This document shows, piece after piece, positions 9,207 through 18,079 of a DNA stretch of 64,000 bases. The stretch's first letter is position 1, and each line of letters begins with the position of its first letter. The notes under the pieces were generated by a model. The model searched no databases. It saw only the letters and a program-made list of their open reading frames with translations, and had not been told where the DNA came from. Source of the stretch: JANQNX01 sp040217095 (GTDB taxonomy: Bacteria; Pseudomonadota; Gammaproteobacteria; Eutrophobiales; Eutrophobiaceae). The position numbers were made by a program, and so were the translations under genes. The stretch is from the NCBI GenBank assembly GCA_965229565.1, contig OZ245888.1:1860001-1924000 (forward strand). Reading direction: 5' to 3'.

Positions 9207-10142
9207 ATGAAAAAAACCGAAGTAAAACAGGTTGTTATAGATTCTGACCGTTCCGGGCAGCGAATTGATAATTTTCTGCAGCGTGAACTGGACGGAATCC
9301 CCCGTTCACGCATCTACCAGATGCTACGTAAAGGCGAGGTCCGGGTGAACAAGGGCAGGATCAAGCAGACCTACAGGTTGCAGGCCGGAGATACCGTCAG
9401 GATCCCGCCGCTATTCATGGAAGACGCTAAATCTGGCCCCGTGGTATCCACCAAACTGGCGCAAATGTTACTGGACGCAATATTGTACGAGGACGACAGC
9501 ATTATCGTACTAAACAAACCATCCGGGCTTTCTGTTCATGGTGGTACCGGGCAAAAGCTCGGCCTTATAGAGGCAATTCGTGCCTCGGAACCACGCTATG
9601 AAAAACTGGAACTGGTCCATCGCCTGGACCGTGAGACCTCTGGTTGCCTGTTACTGGCAAAAGACCTGCCTTCTCTCCGGCAATTACATACTGATATGAA
9701 ATCAGGCGAGATCGATAAAACCTATACTGCTTTGTTGATGGGGCAGTTGCAGCGTCAAAGTTTACGCGTGGACAAACCACTATCGCGGACGACAAAGCGT
9801 GCCGGTGAGCGAATTGTCGGGATTGATGCGCAAGGCAAAAAGGCCGTCACGGTTTTTAATCGCAAGAAAACCTTTAAAAAAGCCACACTGGTCGAGGTCG
9901 ATTTGTTAACCGGCCGCACACATCAAATACGCGTACATAGTGCATCGATTGGGCATCCGGTCATAGCCGATGAAAAATACGGTGACAAGGATACCAATCA
10001 GCATTTCAGGCAACTTGGCCTGCGCCGCCTGTTCCTGCACGCGAGCGCACTGCGGTTTCGTTCGCCCGCCAGCGGTAAAAAACTGAATATTAAAGCCCCA
10101 CTTGATCCGCAGTTACTATCAATACTGGACGGTCTTGAATGA
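9207..10142 (+). CDS. rluC: 23S rRNA pseudouridine synthase, RluC/RluD type
   Basis: 311 residues. An S4 RNA-binding domain (about 18-80) is followed by the RluA-family catalytic domain with Asp141 in HRLDRETSG. The motif VDLLTGRTHQIRVH supports the family. RluC modifies U955, U2504 and U2580 of 23S rRNA in E. coli. The location divergent from rne is the same as E. coli rluC, which favours RluC over RluD. A downstream promoter for the next gene probably lies in 10143-10215, which holds a TATAAT hexamer at about 10177. Confidence 0.92.
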   Translation: MKKTEVKQVVIDSDRSGQRIDNFLQRELDGIPRSRIYQMLRKGEVRVNKGRIKQTYRLQAGDTVRIPPLFMEDAKSGPVVSTKLAQMLLDAILYEDDSIIVLNKPSGLSVHGGTGQKLGLIEAIRASEPRYEKLELVHRLDRETSGCLLLAKDLPSLRQLHTDMKSGEIDKTYTALLMGQLQRQSLRVDKPLSRTTKRAGERIVGIDAQGKKAVTVFNRKKTFKKATLVEVDLLTGRTHQIRVHSASIGHPVIADEKYGDKDTNQHFRQLGLRRLFLHASALRFRSPASGKKLNIKAPLDPQLLSILDGLE

Positions 10143-10215
10143 AAAAAGTGAACTATTCATATAGTTATTAAGGTCTATAATCCATACCAACCAATTCGAG
10201 TTATTTTGTTAAGTC

Positions 10216-11160
10216 ATGAGTGAAGAAACCGGAAAAAATCAATCTGCAGGGTTTGAGCAATCCATCGTCAACGAGCTGGCCAGGGAATTACTGGTCGAGC
10301 ATCGCCGTAACCGACGCTGGGGTATCTTTTTCAAGGCCCTGTTTGCGTTATATATCCTCGCTTTTTTTATCATCTACCTGGTGAATAATACGCAACTTGG
10401 CACTCTATCCTCGGAGAAACATACCGCACTGGTTGAGATAAACGGCATCATCTCTTCAACTTCCGACGCCCGTGCCGATTTCGTGGTAACCGGTTTACGC
10501 CGGGCATTCGAAAACGAGCAAACCAAGGGCGTAATACTGCGCATCAATAGCCCGGGCGGCAGTCCGGTGCAGGCGGGTTATATCAATGATGAGATCAAAC
10601 GCCTGAGGGGCGAATACCCTGACATTCCTGTTTACGCGGTCATCAGTGACATGTGTGCCTCTGGCGGTTACTACATCGCCGCGGCCGCCGATGAAATCTA
10701 TGCCAACAAGGCCAGCATCGTGGGCTCCATCGGGGTGGTCATGGCTGGTTTCGGCTTTACCGAGGCAATAGACAAACTGGGAATAGAACGCCGACTGTTA
10801 CATGCCGGTGACAACAAGGGCTTCATGGACCCGTTCCAGCCGCTAAAGGCGGACGAACAGCAGCATGTGCAAACAATGCTGGATGACATTCATCAGCAAT
10901 TCATAGACGTGGTTAAGTCGGGCAGGGGGAATAAACTTGCGGCCGACGAGAAAATCTTCTCGGGTCTTGTCTGGACCGGTGAAGAATCGATTAAACTGGG
11001 ACTGGTGGACGGACTGGCCAGCGCCAGCCAGGTAGCAAGAGATATCATTGGTGCCGAGGATATTATCGATTTTACCCGCCACGAAAATTACCTGGATCGT
11101 TTTGCCAGGCAGATGGGGGCAAGCCTGGTCAATGCCATCAGTGAGTGGAAAATATTCTGA
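10216..11160 (+). CDS. sppA: S49 family signal-peptide peptidase (SppA, 36K type)
   Basis: 314 residues. A short cytoplasmic N-terminus precedes one membrane segment (about 37-57), then a single ClpP-like S49 domain. The likely catalytic pair is Ser149 in DMCASGGYYIA and Lys201 in GDNKGFMDP, by comparison with short SppA proteins. It probably digests signal peptides left in the inner membrane. It is half the length of E. coli SppA, as expected for the single-domain type. It lies between rluC and a convergent maf gene, as in several gammaproteobacteria. Confidence 0.9.
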   Translation: MSEETGKNQSAGFEQSIVNELARELLVEHRRNRRWGIFFKALFALYILAFFIIYLVNNTQLGTLSSEKHTALVEINGIISSTSDARADFVVTGLRRAFENEQTKGVILRINSPGGSPVQAGYINDEIKRLRGEYPDIPVYAVISDMCASGGYYIAAAADEIYANKASIVGSIGVVMAGFGFTEAIDKLGIERRLLHAGDNKGFMDPFQPLKADEQQHVQTMLDDIHQQFIDVVKSGRGNKLAADEKIFSGLVWTGEESIKLGLVDGLASASQVARDIIGAEDIIDFTRHENYLDRFARQMGASLVNAISEWKIF

Positions 11161-11164
11161 GTTA

Positions 11165-11743
11165 TCAGGGGACCGTCAGTCCTTCTTCCCTCAGTATTTG
11201 ACTCAGCCTGATTAACGGCAGGCCGATCAACGCGGTCGGGTCATCTCCACGCAGACCATCGAGCAGCGAGATGCCAAGCGCCTCTGACTTGAAACTCCCT
11301 GCACAATTAAACGGTTTCTCTATTTCGAGATAACGCTCTATCTCGGCATCTTCGAGTTCCCTGAAGCTAACCGTGCAATCAACCACGCTACGATGAATCG
11401 CAGCCGTACTGGTGTTGATGACAGCAAGACCCGTATGAAATACCAGCGTTTTCCCACGCATAGCTTGTAACTGCCGTTTGGCATTATCAGCATTCATGGG
11501 TTTGCCCAGCACCTCGCCCTCGCACACCAGGGCCTGGTCGGAACCGATTACCAGTGCATCAATTTCCGACTCTGCGACCTGTCGTGCCTTGGCTTCGGCC
11601 AGGCGTAATACCATCTCACCGGCAGGCTCAGCTTCCAGCTGTTGCTCTGTCACTTCCGGTGAACGGGTAGAAAAAGGGATATTGAGTCGTTCCAGCAGTG
11701 ATTTTCTGTAGGGCGACGTGGATGCAAGTATGACCTTGATAAT
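11165..11743 (-). CDS. maf: Maf/YceF nucleotide pyrophosphatase, apparent ATT start
   Basis: The family N-terminus (E. coli YceF begins MPKLILASTSPWR) is found as IIKVILASTSPYRKS, with the first Ile codon ATT at 11743-11741. A consensus AGGAG lies 4 nt upstream of that ATT and 7 nt upstream of the next codon, ATC. No ATG, GTG or TTG lies before the conserved ILASTSPYRKSLLERL box; the first GTG (11653) would delete it. From ATT the protein is 192 residues, the usual length. Conserved acidic residues of the pocket (IGSDQALV) are present. The enzyme hydrolyses non-canonical or modified nucleotides. It sits between sppA and yceD, as yceF sits beside rluC and yceD in E. coli. Confidence 0.88.
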   Translation of the reverse strand: MIKVILASTSPYRKSLLERLNIPFSTRSPEVTEQQLEAEPAGEMVLRLAEAKARQVAESEIDALVIGSDQALVCEGEVLGKPMNADNAKRQLQAMRGKTLVFHTGLAVINTSTAAIHRSVVDCTVSFRELEDAEIERYLEIEKPFNCAGSFKSEALGISLLDGLRGDDPTALIGLPLIRLSQILREEGLTVP

Positions 11744-11833
11744 GTTTCTCCTGCAATAAAGTCATGTATTCTCTACAAATTACAAGATTTATCAATTAAC
11801 TCAATTATTTATCCTGTAAAACTACATATCTTT

Positions 11834-12385
11834 TTGACACTGTCAGAGACTGCCGATAAAATTCGCGCCCTGATGTCTGACGACCCGTCGCAACCCCTGA
11901 ATTTATTGCGTCTTGCCAAGGCTGGTGACAGGCTGGAAGGGGTGCTGAATCTGGATTTGATGCAACGGGCCAAGTCACTGTTAACGCGGCCAGAGGGTGA
12001 TGTAAGTTACTGTTTATCCTTTGAAACAGATGCTGAGGGTCGGATAATCATCAGTATTGAGATTGCGGCAGAGCTGGAAATGTCTTGCCAGCGCTGTCTA
12101 CAGCCGATGCGAGTTGCAATAGCGAGGGAAACCGGACTGGCAGCTGTGAAAGATAAAGCGGCCCTGGAAGGGTTAGCAGCGAAATACGAGCCTTTATTAC
12201 TCGCGGAGCAGGGGCAGGTATCATTAATAGACTTGCTCGAGGATGAATTAATCCTGGCAATACCGCTGGCACCATTGCACGAACCGGAAGATTGTAGTGC
12301 CAGTGAAGACCTTGAGCGTATCAGGGCAGAAGGGAAACCCAATCCATTTGCGGAACTGGCAAAATTAAAAAAGACGAACGATTAA
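11834..12385 (+). CDS. yceD: DUF177/YceD family protein
   Basis: 183 residues from TTG 11834; an ATG at 11873 is an alternative start giving MSDDPSQPLNLLRL, and neither has a strong ribosome binding site. The domain shows CQRCLQPM near the middle and a C-terminal acidic part (LHEPEDCSASED). YceD proteins are conserved ahead of rpmF; a role in 23S rRNA/large-subunit maturation is proposed in the literature and known for plant homologues. rpmF follows 23 bp later, as in the yceD-rpmF-plsX-fab cluster. Confidence 0.88.
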   Translation: MTLSETADKIRALMSDDPSQPLNLLRLAKAGDRLEGVLNLDLMQRAKSLLTRPEGDVSYCLSFETDAEGRIIISIEIAAELEMSCQRCLQPMRVAIARETGLAAVKDKAALEGLAAKYEPLLLAEQGQVSLIDLLEDELILAIPLAPLHEPEDCSASEDLERIRAEGKPNPFAELAKLKKTND

Positions 12386-12408
12386 CATCATTCAGGAGAC
12401 GAGTAATC

Positions 12409-12594
12409 ATGGCTGTTCAAAAAGGAAAGAAATCAAGATCAAGACGAGATATGCGTCGTTCGCATGATGCCTTGTCTTCGGCTGCATTATCTATTGAACC
12501 CTCATCAGGAGAGGTGCATCTGCGCCATAACATCAGCCCTGATGGTTATTACAAGGGAAAAAAGGTACTGAAATCAAACGAAGAAACAGAGTAA
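12409..12594 (+). CDS. rpmF: 50S ribosomal protein L32
   Basis: 61 residues: MAVQKGKKSRSRRDMRRSHD start, then LRHNISPDGYYKGKKVL, the standard L32 sequence. This is the type without zinc-binding cysteines. A strong Shine-Dalgarno CAGGAGAC precedes ATG. It is between yceD and plsX, the standard place linking ribosome and lipid synthesis genes. Confidence 0.97.
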   Translation: MAVQKGKKSRSRRDMRRSHDALSSAALSIEPSSGEVHLRHNISPDGYYKGKKVLKSNEETE

Positions 12595-12661
12595 TTCTGA
12601 AAGTTTCTTCTATTGCATGTGATAAACAGGCATTCTTCCTGTTTGTCCGGTATTCATTCCA

Positions 12662-13678
12662 GTGACTACGGTAATCGCACTCGACGCCATGGGCGGGGAT
12701 TTTGGCCCGCCCGAGATCGTGCCTGCCGCGATTTCTTCATTACGTAAACACAAACACCTCAAGCTAATCCTGGTCGGCAAGGAAGACCTCATTCGCCAGG
12801 AGTTGAAAAATAACAAGGCCGGGGAAAACGAACGCCTTGTGGTCATGCATGCCCCGGAAGTCGTGGAAATGCATGAGTCACCCTCGCATGCGATGCGCAA
12901 CAAGAAACAATCCTCCATGCGCGTTGCCATTGAACAGGTACGTGACGGTGAAGCACAGGCCTGTGTCAGTGCCGGTAACACCGGTGCCCTGATGGCCACT
13001 GCTCGTTATATCCTGAAAATGCTACCGAACATGGACCGTCCTGCTATTTGTACTACACTGCCGGGCAAGAACGGTCACACGCACGTGCTGGATCTTGGCG
13101 CTAACGTCGATTCCACCTCTGAGCAGTTATTTCAATTTGCCATAATGGGTGCGCAGCTAACCAGCGCGGTTGAAAACAAGGAAAATCCCAGCGTGGCATT
13201 GCTTAATATTGGCGAGGAAGAGATCAAGGGCAATGATCGCGTCAAGCAGGCATCAATACTGCTTGAAGCAAGTCATCTGAATTACGTCGGTTATGTGGAA
13301 GGAACGGATATTTTTACCGGCGATGTCGATGTCATCGTTTGCGATGGCTTTGTCGGTAATATCGCCCTGAAATCAAGTGAGGGGCTCGCCCAGTTTTTAC
13401 AACATAATCTACGCCAGGCATTCAGTAAAAACCTGTATACACGTTTTGCAGCCCTGGTGGCGATTCCGGTGTTAAAGTCGTTGAAAAGAACGATCGATCC
13501 AAAACAGTATAATGGGGCCTCGTTGCTTGGTCTCAGGGGTATTGTCATCAAGAGTCACGGCAGTGCCGATCGTATTTCGTTTGCCACCGCGATCAACGAG
13601 GCGGTGCTGGAAGTTGTTAAGGATGTGCCGGCCAGGATTAGTAGTAAACTTGAGCTGTACCAGGAAGAGGATCTCTAG
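12662..13678 (+). CDS. plsX: Phosphate acyltransferase PlsX
   Basis: 338 residues from GTG 12662, starting TTVIALDAMGGDFGPPE, the PlsX N-terminal signature. It converts acyl-ACP to acyl-phosphate, the donor for PlsY in phospholipid synthesis. Conserved blocks VSAGNTGALMATARY, VLDLGANVDSTSEQL and VCDGFVGNIALKSSEG are present. It is 5 bp upstream of fabH in the fab cluster. Confidence 0.96.
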   Translation: MTTVIALDAMGGDFGPPEIVPAAISSLRKHKHLKLILVGKEDLIRQELKNNKAGENERLVVMHAPEVVEMHESPSHAMRNKKQSSMRVAIEQVRDGEAQACVSAGNTGALMATARYILKMLPNMDRPAICTTLPGKNGHTHVLDLGANVDSTSEQLFQFAIMGAQLTSAVENKENPSVALLNIGEEEIKGNDRVKQASILLEASHLNYVGYVEGTDIFTGDVDVIVCDGFVGNIALKSSEGLAQFLQHNLRQAFSKNLYTRFAALVAIPVLKSLKRTIDPKQYNGASLLGLRGIVIKSHGSADRISFATAINEAVLEVVKDVPARISSKLELYQEEDL

Positions 13679-13683
13679 CGCGA

Positions 13684-14649
13684 ATGTATGCAAAAATTAC
13701 CGGTACCGGTTCCTATTTACCCGCGGGTGTTTTGACGAATGCCGATCTTGAAAACAGGGTAGATACAACCGACGACTGGATCCAGTCTCGTACGGGCATA
13801 AAAAAACGCCATGTCGTCGCAGATGGTGAAACCACCTGTGACCTGGCAGAAAAAGCAGCACTTGCAGCCCTGGAAGCAGCCGGCCGTTCCGCACAAGACA
13901 TTGATTTGATCATCGTGGCAACCACCACGCCGGATCTGGTTTTTCCCAGTACGGCTTGCCTGTTGCAACAGCGTCTCGATATACATGGTTGTCCAGCATT
14001 TGATATCCAGGCGGTTTGCACCGGGTTTATCTATGCAATGAGCGTGGCGGATCAATATATTCGTACTGGTAATGCGCGCTGTGTGCTTGTTGTCGGTGCA
14101 GAGACCTTGACACGTATCCTGGATTGGAACGATCGTTCTACCTGCGTGCTGTTTGGTGATGGGGCAGGCGCGGTGTTACTGGAAAGCAGTGAAAAGCCCG
14201 GTATCCTGTCCACTCATATCCATGCTGACGGTGACTATCAGCACTTGTTGAAGGTGCCCGCCGGCGTGTCTGCCAACCCGGAATTATTCAAGGCCGGACA
14301 GGCATATATGCAAATGCAGGGTAACGAGGTCTTCAAGATGGCCGTGAATACGCTCGGGCGGATTGTTGACGAGACACTTGCAGCAAATTCAATGAAGAAA
14401 GCAGATATCGACTGGCTGGTGCCACATCAGGCCAATATTCGTATTATTCAAGCGACGGCAAAAAAACTGTCCATGCCAATGGAAAGAGTGGTGGTAACTG
14501 TCGATCAGCACGGCAATACATCTGCAGCATCGGTACCCCTTGCCCTTGATGTGGCCGTACGCGATGGTCGTATCAAGGAAAAAGACACTTTGCTATTGGA
14601 AGCATTTGGCGGCGGTTTTACCTGGGGCTCGGTGTTACTTAAATACTAG
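13684..14649 (+). CDS. fabH: Beta-ketoacyl-ACP synthase III
   Basis: 321 residues. Catalytic Cys112 lies in DIQAVCTGFIYAM, with His in WLVPHQANIRI and Asn in QHGNTSAASVP. FabH condenses acetyl-CoA with malonyl-ACP and starts fatty-acid elongation. The start ATG is 5 bp after the plsX stop. Length and motifs are canonical. Confidence 0.97.
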   Translation: MYAKITGTGSYLPAGVLTNADLENRVDTTDDWIQSRTGIKKRHVVADGETTCDLAEKAALAALEAAGRSAQDIDLIIVATTTPDLVFPSTACLLQQRLDIHGCPAFDIQAVCTGFIYAMSVADQYIRTGNARCVLVVGAETLTRILDWNDRSTCVLFGDGAGAVLLESSEKPGILSTHIHADGDYQHLLKVPAGVSANPELFKAGQAYMQMQGNEVFKMAVNTLGRIVDETLAANSMKKADIDWLVPHQANIRIIQATAKKLSMPMERVVVTVDQHGNTSAASVPLALDVAVRDGRIKEKDTLLLEAFGGGFTWGSVLLKY

Positions 14650-14668
14650 GTAGAGAACAGTTATAACA

Positions 14669-15598
14669 ATGGATAAACAATACGCGATGGTTTTCCCCGG
14701 TCAGGGCTCGCAGTCTGTCGGGATGGTTGCCGGATTGGCCGAAATGTCAGACCAGGTACAACCCTTGTTCGAGCAGGCCTCGGAAATTCTCGGCTATGAC
14801 CTCTGGCAGCTGGTTAGTAATGGACCGGAAGAACAGTTAAACCAGACAGAAAAAACCCAGCCTGCATTACTGACCGCCGGTATCGCGACCTGGCAGGCAT
14901 GGCAGTCCAAGACGGAAGCAATGCCCGAGGTTGTAGCCGGGCACAGCCTGGGGGAATACACGGCTCTGGTTGCTGCCGGCGTCATGTCGTTTGAAGATGC
15001 CGTTACACTGGTTGCAGTTCGTGGCCAGTGTATGCAGCAGGCTGTTCCCGAAGGCATTGGCGCCATGGCCGCCGTACTTGGTCTTGAGGATGATAAAGTC
15101 GAACAGGTATGCAAGGCAGCCGCAAATGATCAAATTGTATCGGCAGCAAATTTTAACTCGCCTGGACAGGTTGTTATTGCCGGTCACAAGGACGCAGTGG
15201 AAAGGGCTGTAGAAGCCGCCAAGGAGGCCGGTAGCAAGCGCGCCATATTATTACCAGTGAGCGTGCCGTCCCATTGCCTGTTAATGCAGTCGGCGGCAGA
15301 ACATTTCGCCGCACACCTTGAACAGGTTGTGCTACATGAAGCCAGCATCCCGGTCCTGCAGAACGTAGACGCCAGCGAGAAAACCGATGCTGCCGCCATC
15401 AAGCAAGGCCTGCTGGAACAACTTTACAAACCGGTGCGCTGGGTTGAACTCGTACAGGCAATACAACAGAGAGGAATTAATTGCATTATAGAATGCGGTC
15501 CCGGTAAGGTCTTATCTGGCCTGAACAGGCGCATTGACCGTTCGATCGAGGCCCACTGCCTGCAGGACCAGGATTCATTTCAAAAAGCGTTAGCGTAA
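14669..15598 (+). CDS. fabD: Malonyl-CoA:ACP transacylase
   Basis: 309 residues. N-terminal FPGQGSQSVGM and the serine hydrolase-like box VAGHSLGEYTAL with Ser93. The C-terminal IECGPGKVLSGL is the FabD motif. It moves malonyl groups from CoA to ACP for elongation. It is 19 bp after fabH and 4 bp before fabG. Confidence 0.97.
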   Translation: MDKQYAMVFPGQGSQSVGMVAGLAEMSDQVQPLFEQASEILGYDLWQLVSNGPEEQLNQTEKTQPALLTAGIATWQAWQSKTEAMPEVVAGHSLGEYTALVAAGVMSFEDAVTLVAVRGQCMQQAVPEGIGAMAAVLGLEDDKVEQVCKAAANDQIVSAANFNSPGQVVIAGHKDAVERAVEAAKEAGSKRAILLPVSVPSHCLLMQSAAEHFAAHLEQVVLHEASIPVLQNVDASEKTDAAAIKQGLLEQLYKPVRWVELVQAIQQRGINCIIECGPGKVLSGLNRRIDRSIEAHCLQDQDSFQKALA

Positions 15599-15602
15599 AA
15601 CC

Positions 15603-16340
15603 ATGACACTATCATTCGACAACAAAACCGTCCTTGTTACCGGCGCCAGTCGTGGTATCGGCAAGGCCATCGCAGAACTGTTTGCCAGTAGTGGCGCGTT
15701 CGTAATTGGCACCGCCACGTCCAGTAGTGGTGCGGACAATATATCAGGCTATCTTGGCGACAAGGGTACTGGACTGGTGCTCAACCAGTCTGATAATGAT
15801 TCCATCAAGGCCTTTACCGAGGCACTGGCTGAACAGCCCAATATCGAAATACTGGTCAATAACGCCGGTATCACGCGCGATAACCTGATGATGCGCATGA
15901 AAGACGAGGAGTGGGACGACGTCATTGCGACCAACCTGACCGGCGTGTTCAAGGTCACGCGCCTGTGCCTGCGTAACATGATGAAGGCCCGTTACGGACG
16001 CATTATTAATATTACCTCTGTGGTTGGCCTGTCAGGTAACCCTGGGCAGGTTAACTATTCAGCGACCAAGGCCGGACTGATCGGGTTTACCAAGTCTTTG
16101 GCCAGGGAGGTTGGTTCACGTGGCATTACGGTTAACGCCGTTGCGCCGGGGTTTATCGAAACCGATATGACAGACGAACTGCCTGAAGAGGTGAAACAAA
16201 CCCTGCTTAAACAGATTGTTCTTGGCCGACTTGGCAGCGCCGTCGAGATAGCCAATGCCGTTGCCTTTTTGGCCGCTGATGACGCTGCTTACATTACCGG
16301 TCAAACACTCAGTGTAAACGGCGGAATGTATATGGCATAA
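15603..16340 (+). CDS. fabG: 3-oxoacyl-ACP reductase
   Basis: 245 residues, short-chain dehydrogenase fold. The cofactor loop is TGASRGIGKA, with NNAGITRDN and the active-site set Ser139, Tyr152 and Lys156 (NYSATKAG). The end, YITGQTLSVNGGMYMA, is FabG-typical. It reduces 3-oxoacyl-ACP with NADPH in each elongation cycle. A 151-bp AT-rich gap separates it from acpP. Confidence 0.97.
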   Translation: MTLSFDNKTVLVTGASRGIGKAIAELFASSGAFVIGTATSSSGADNISGYLGDKGTGLVLNQSDNDSIKAFTEALAEQPNIEILVNNAGITRDNLMMRMKDEEWDDVIATNLTGVFKVTRLCLRNMMKARYGRIINITSVVGLSGNPGQVNYSATKAGLIGFTKSLAREVGSRGITVNAVAPGFIETDMTDELPEEVKQTLLKQIVLGRLGSAVEIANAVAFLAADDAAYITGQTLSVNGGMYMA

Positions 16341-16491
16341 AGCTATATTTAACATATAATGTATAATCTATATTATTGATATTATTAGTAATATTTAATT
16401 AAAAATAATCAAAGTTGCAAGAAGATTTGATTTCACTAAACTTAGCACTCGCAAAAAGGCCAACGCGCCGTCTAGGGAGGATTTATTTATC
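16341..16491 (+). promoter_or_regulatory. acpP: AT-rich leader and probable promoter of acpP
   Basis: A 151-bp AT-rich gap in an otherwise tight operon. Two overlapping TATAAT hexamers occur at 16355-16360 and 16362-16367, but no good -35 box stands at the right distance, so the exact promoter is unclear. Immediately before acpP is a very strong Shine-Dalgarno (AGGGAGG, about 16473-16479). A separate strong promoter for the abundant acyl carrier protein is common in this cluster. Confidence 0.5.
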
Positions 16492-16728
16492 ATGAGTAGT
16501 GTTGAAGAACGCGTTAAGAAAATCGTCGTTGAACAACTGGGCGTCAAAGAAGAAGAGGTTACAAGTGAAGCATCTTTCGTTGATGATCTGGGTGCCGATT
16601 CTCTTGATACTGTCGAACTGGTTATGGCCTTGGAAGAAGAATTCAAGACCGAGATTCCTGACGAAGAAGCCGAAAATATCACTACGGTTAATCAGGCGGT
16701 CGAGTACATTAACGCCCACCTTGAATAA
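16492..16728 (+). CDS. acpP: Acyl carrier protein
   Basis: 78 acidic residues with DDLGADSLDTVEL; Ser37 is the phosphopantetheine attachment site. ACP carries growing acyl chains for fatty-acid synthesis and donates to PlsX, LpxA and others. Strong ribosome binding site, own promoter region and a terminator directly after fit high expression. fabF follows. Confidence 0.98.
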   Translation: MSSVEERVKKIVVEQLGVKEEEVTSEASFVDDLGADSLDTVELVMALEEEFKTEIPDEEAENITTVNQAVEYINAHLE

Positions 16729-16747
16729 CTAAGCGTAGCAGGACAAC

Positions 16748-16784
16748 AAAGGCCGCGTTATAACTGTGTAGCGCGGCTTTTTTT
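16748..16784 (+). terminator. Rho-independent terminator after acpP
   Basis: Stem GCCGCG (16752-16757) pairs with CGCGGC (16772-16777), extended by A/G-T pairs, with a 14-base loop and a run of seven T (16778-16784). It probably causes partial termination between acpP and fabF, so that ACP is made in excess. Confidence 0.8.
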
Positions 16785-16819
16785 ATTTATCTGGTAAATG
16801 ATGAATCGGGAAGGAGATT

Positions 16820-18061
16820 GTGAGTAAAAGAAGAGTAGTCGTGACAGGACTGGGCATGGTGACCCCGGTTGGAAATGACGTGACCGAGACATGGGAAAAC
16901 ATCCTCGCCGGTAAAAGCGGCATTTCATTAATAGAACATTTCGATACCTCGGACTTCAGCGTCAAGATCGGCGGGTCAATTCGTGACCTGGATGTCGATA
17001 GCTATATCCCGAGGAAAGAACAAAAGAAAATGGACCCGTTTATCCATTACGGATTAACTGCCGGTATCCAGGCCATTCGAGACTCTGGCCTGGAAGTGAC
17101 CGAAGACAATGCACATCGCATTGGTGTGGCAGTGGGTTCCGGCATTGGTGGCTTACCCGGTATCGAGAAAGGGACCAGGGCGTTCCTGAACGGTGGTCCG
17201 CGAAAAATCTCGCCTTTCTACGTGCCGAGCAACATTATCAATATGATCTCCGGCCACCTGTCTATCATGTATGGAATGAAAGGTCCGAACTTTGCCATTG
17301 TTACCGCCTGTACCACGGGCACACATAATATTGGCGATGCGGCACGCATTATTGAATACGGTGATGCCGACGTCATGATTGCCGGCGGTGCCGAAATGGC
17401 GTCATCAGAAACCGGTCTTGCCGGATTTGCCTCTGCCAGGGCGCTATCCACCCGTAACGATGAACCTGAACGCGCCAGTCGTCCCTGGGACAAGGATCGC
17501 GATGGCTTTGTCTTGAGTGATGGAGCCGGCGTGGTGGTGCTGGAAGAATACGAACATGCGAAAAAGCGAGGTGCCCAAATCTATGCCGAGATGGCTGGCT
17601 ATGGCATGAGTGGTGATGCCTATCATATGACAGCACCGTCAGAAAACGGCGAAGGCGCAGCTAATTGCATGCGCAATGCACTTCGAAACGCCGGTCTGTC
17701 TACCGACGCTGTGCACTATATCAACGCCCACGGTACTTCGACGCCTGCCGGCGATATCGCCGAGACTGTCGCTGTCAAAAGTGTGTTTGGTGATTCGGCC
17801 AGGCAAATTGCTGTGAGTTCTACCAAGTCCATGATTGGGCATTTGCTGGGTGCTGCGGGTGGCGTTGAGGCGATCTTCTCCATACTCGCGGTTCGCGACC
17901 AGGTCGCACCTCCCACGATCAACCTGGATAACCCCGACCCTGAATGTGACCTGGATTATGTCCCACATACAGCCCGCGAAATGAAAATTGATGTCGCCTT
18001 GTCGAACTCATTTGGTTTCGGTGGTACCAACGGAACGTTAATATTCAAGAAGCCGGACTAG
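16820..18061 (+). CDS. fabF: Beta-ketoacyl-ACP synthase II
   Basis: 413 residues from GTG 16820, preceded by GGAAGGAG. Active-site Cys is in VTACTTGTHNIG, with His in NAHGTSTPAGD and SMIGHLLGAAGG. FabF elongates acyl chains and in E. coli controls the temperature-dependent C16 to C18 step. It ends the core fab operon, and pabC starts 18 bp later. Confidence 0.97.
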   Translation: MSKRRVVVTGLGMVTPVGNDVTETWENILAGKSGISLIEHFDTSDFSVKIGGSIRDLDVDSYIPRKEQKKMDPFIHYGLTAGIQAIRDSGLEVTEDNAHRIGVAVGSGIGGLPGIEKGTRAFLNGGPRKISPFYVPSNIINMISGHLSIMYGMKGPNFAIVTACTTGTHNIGDAARIIEYGDADVMIAGGAEMASSETGLAGFASARALSTRNDEPERASRPWDKDRDGFVLSDGAGVVVLEEYEHAKKRGAQIYAEMAGYGMSGDAYHMTAPSENGEGAANCMRNALRNAGLSTDAVHYINAHGTSTPAGDIAETVAVKSVFGDSARQIAVSSTKSMIGHLLGAAGGVEAIFSILAVRDQVAPPTINLDNPDPECDLDYVPHTAREMKIDVALSNSFGFGGTNGTLIFKKPD

Positions 18062-18079
18062 GTTTCAGGGCCACGAGCG

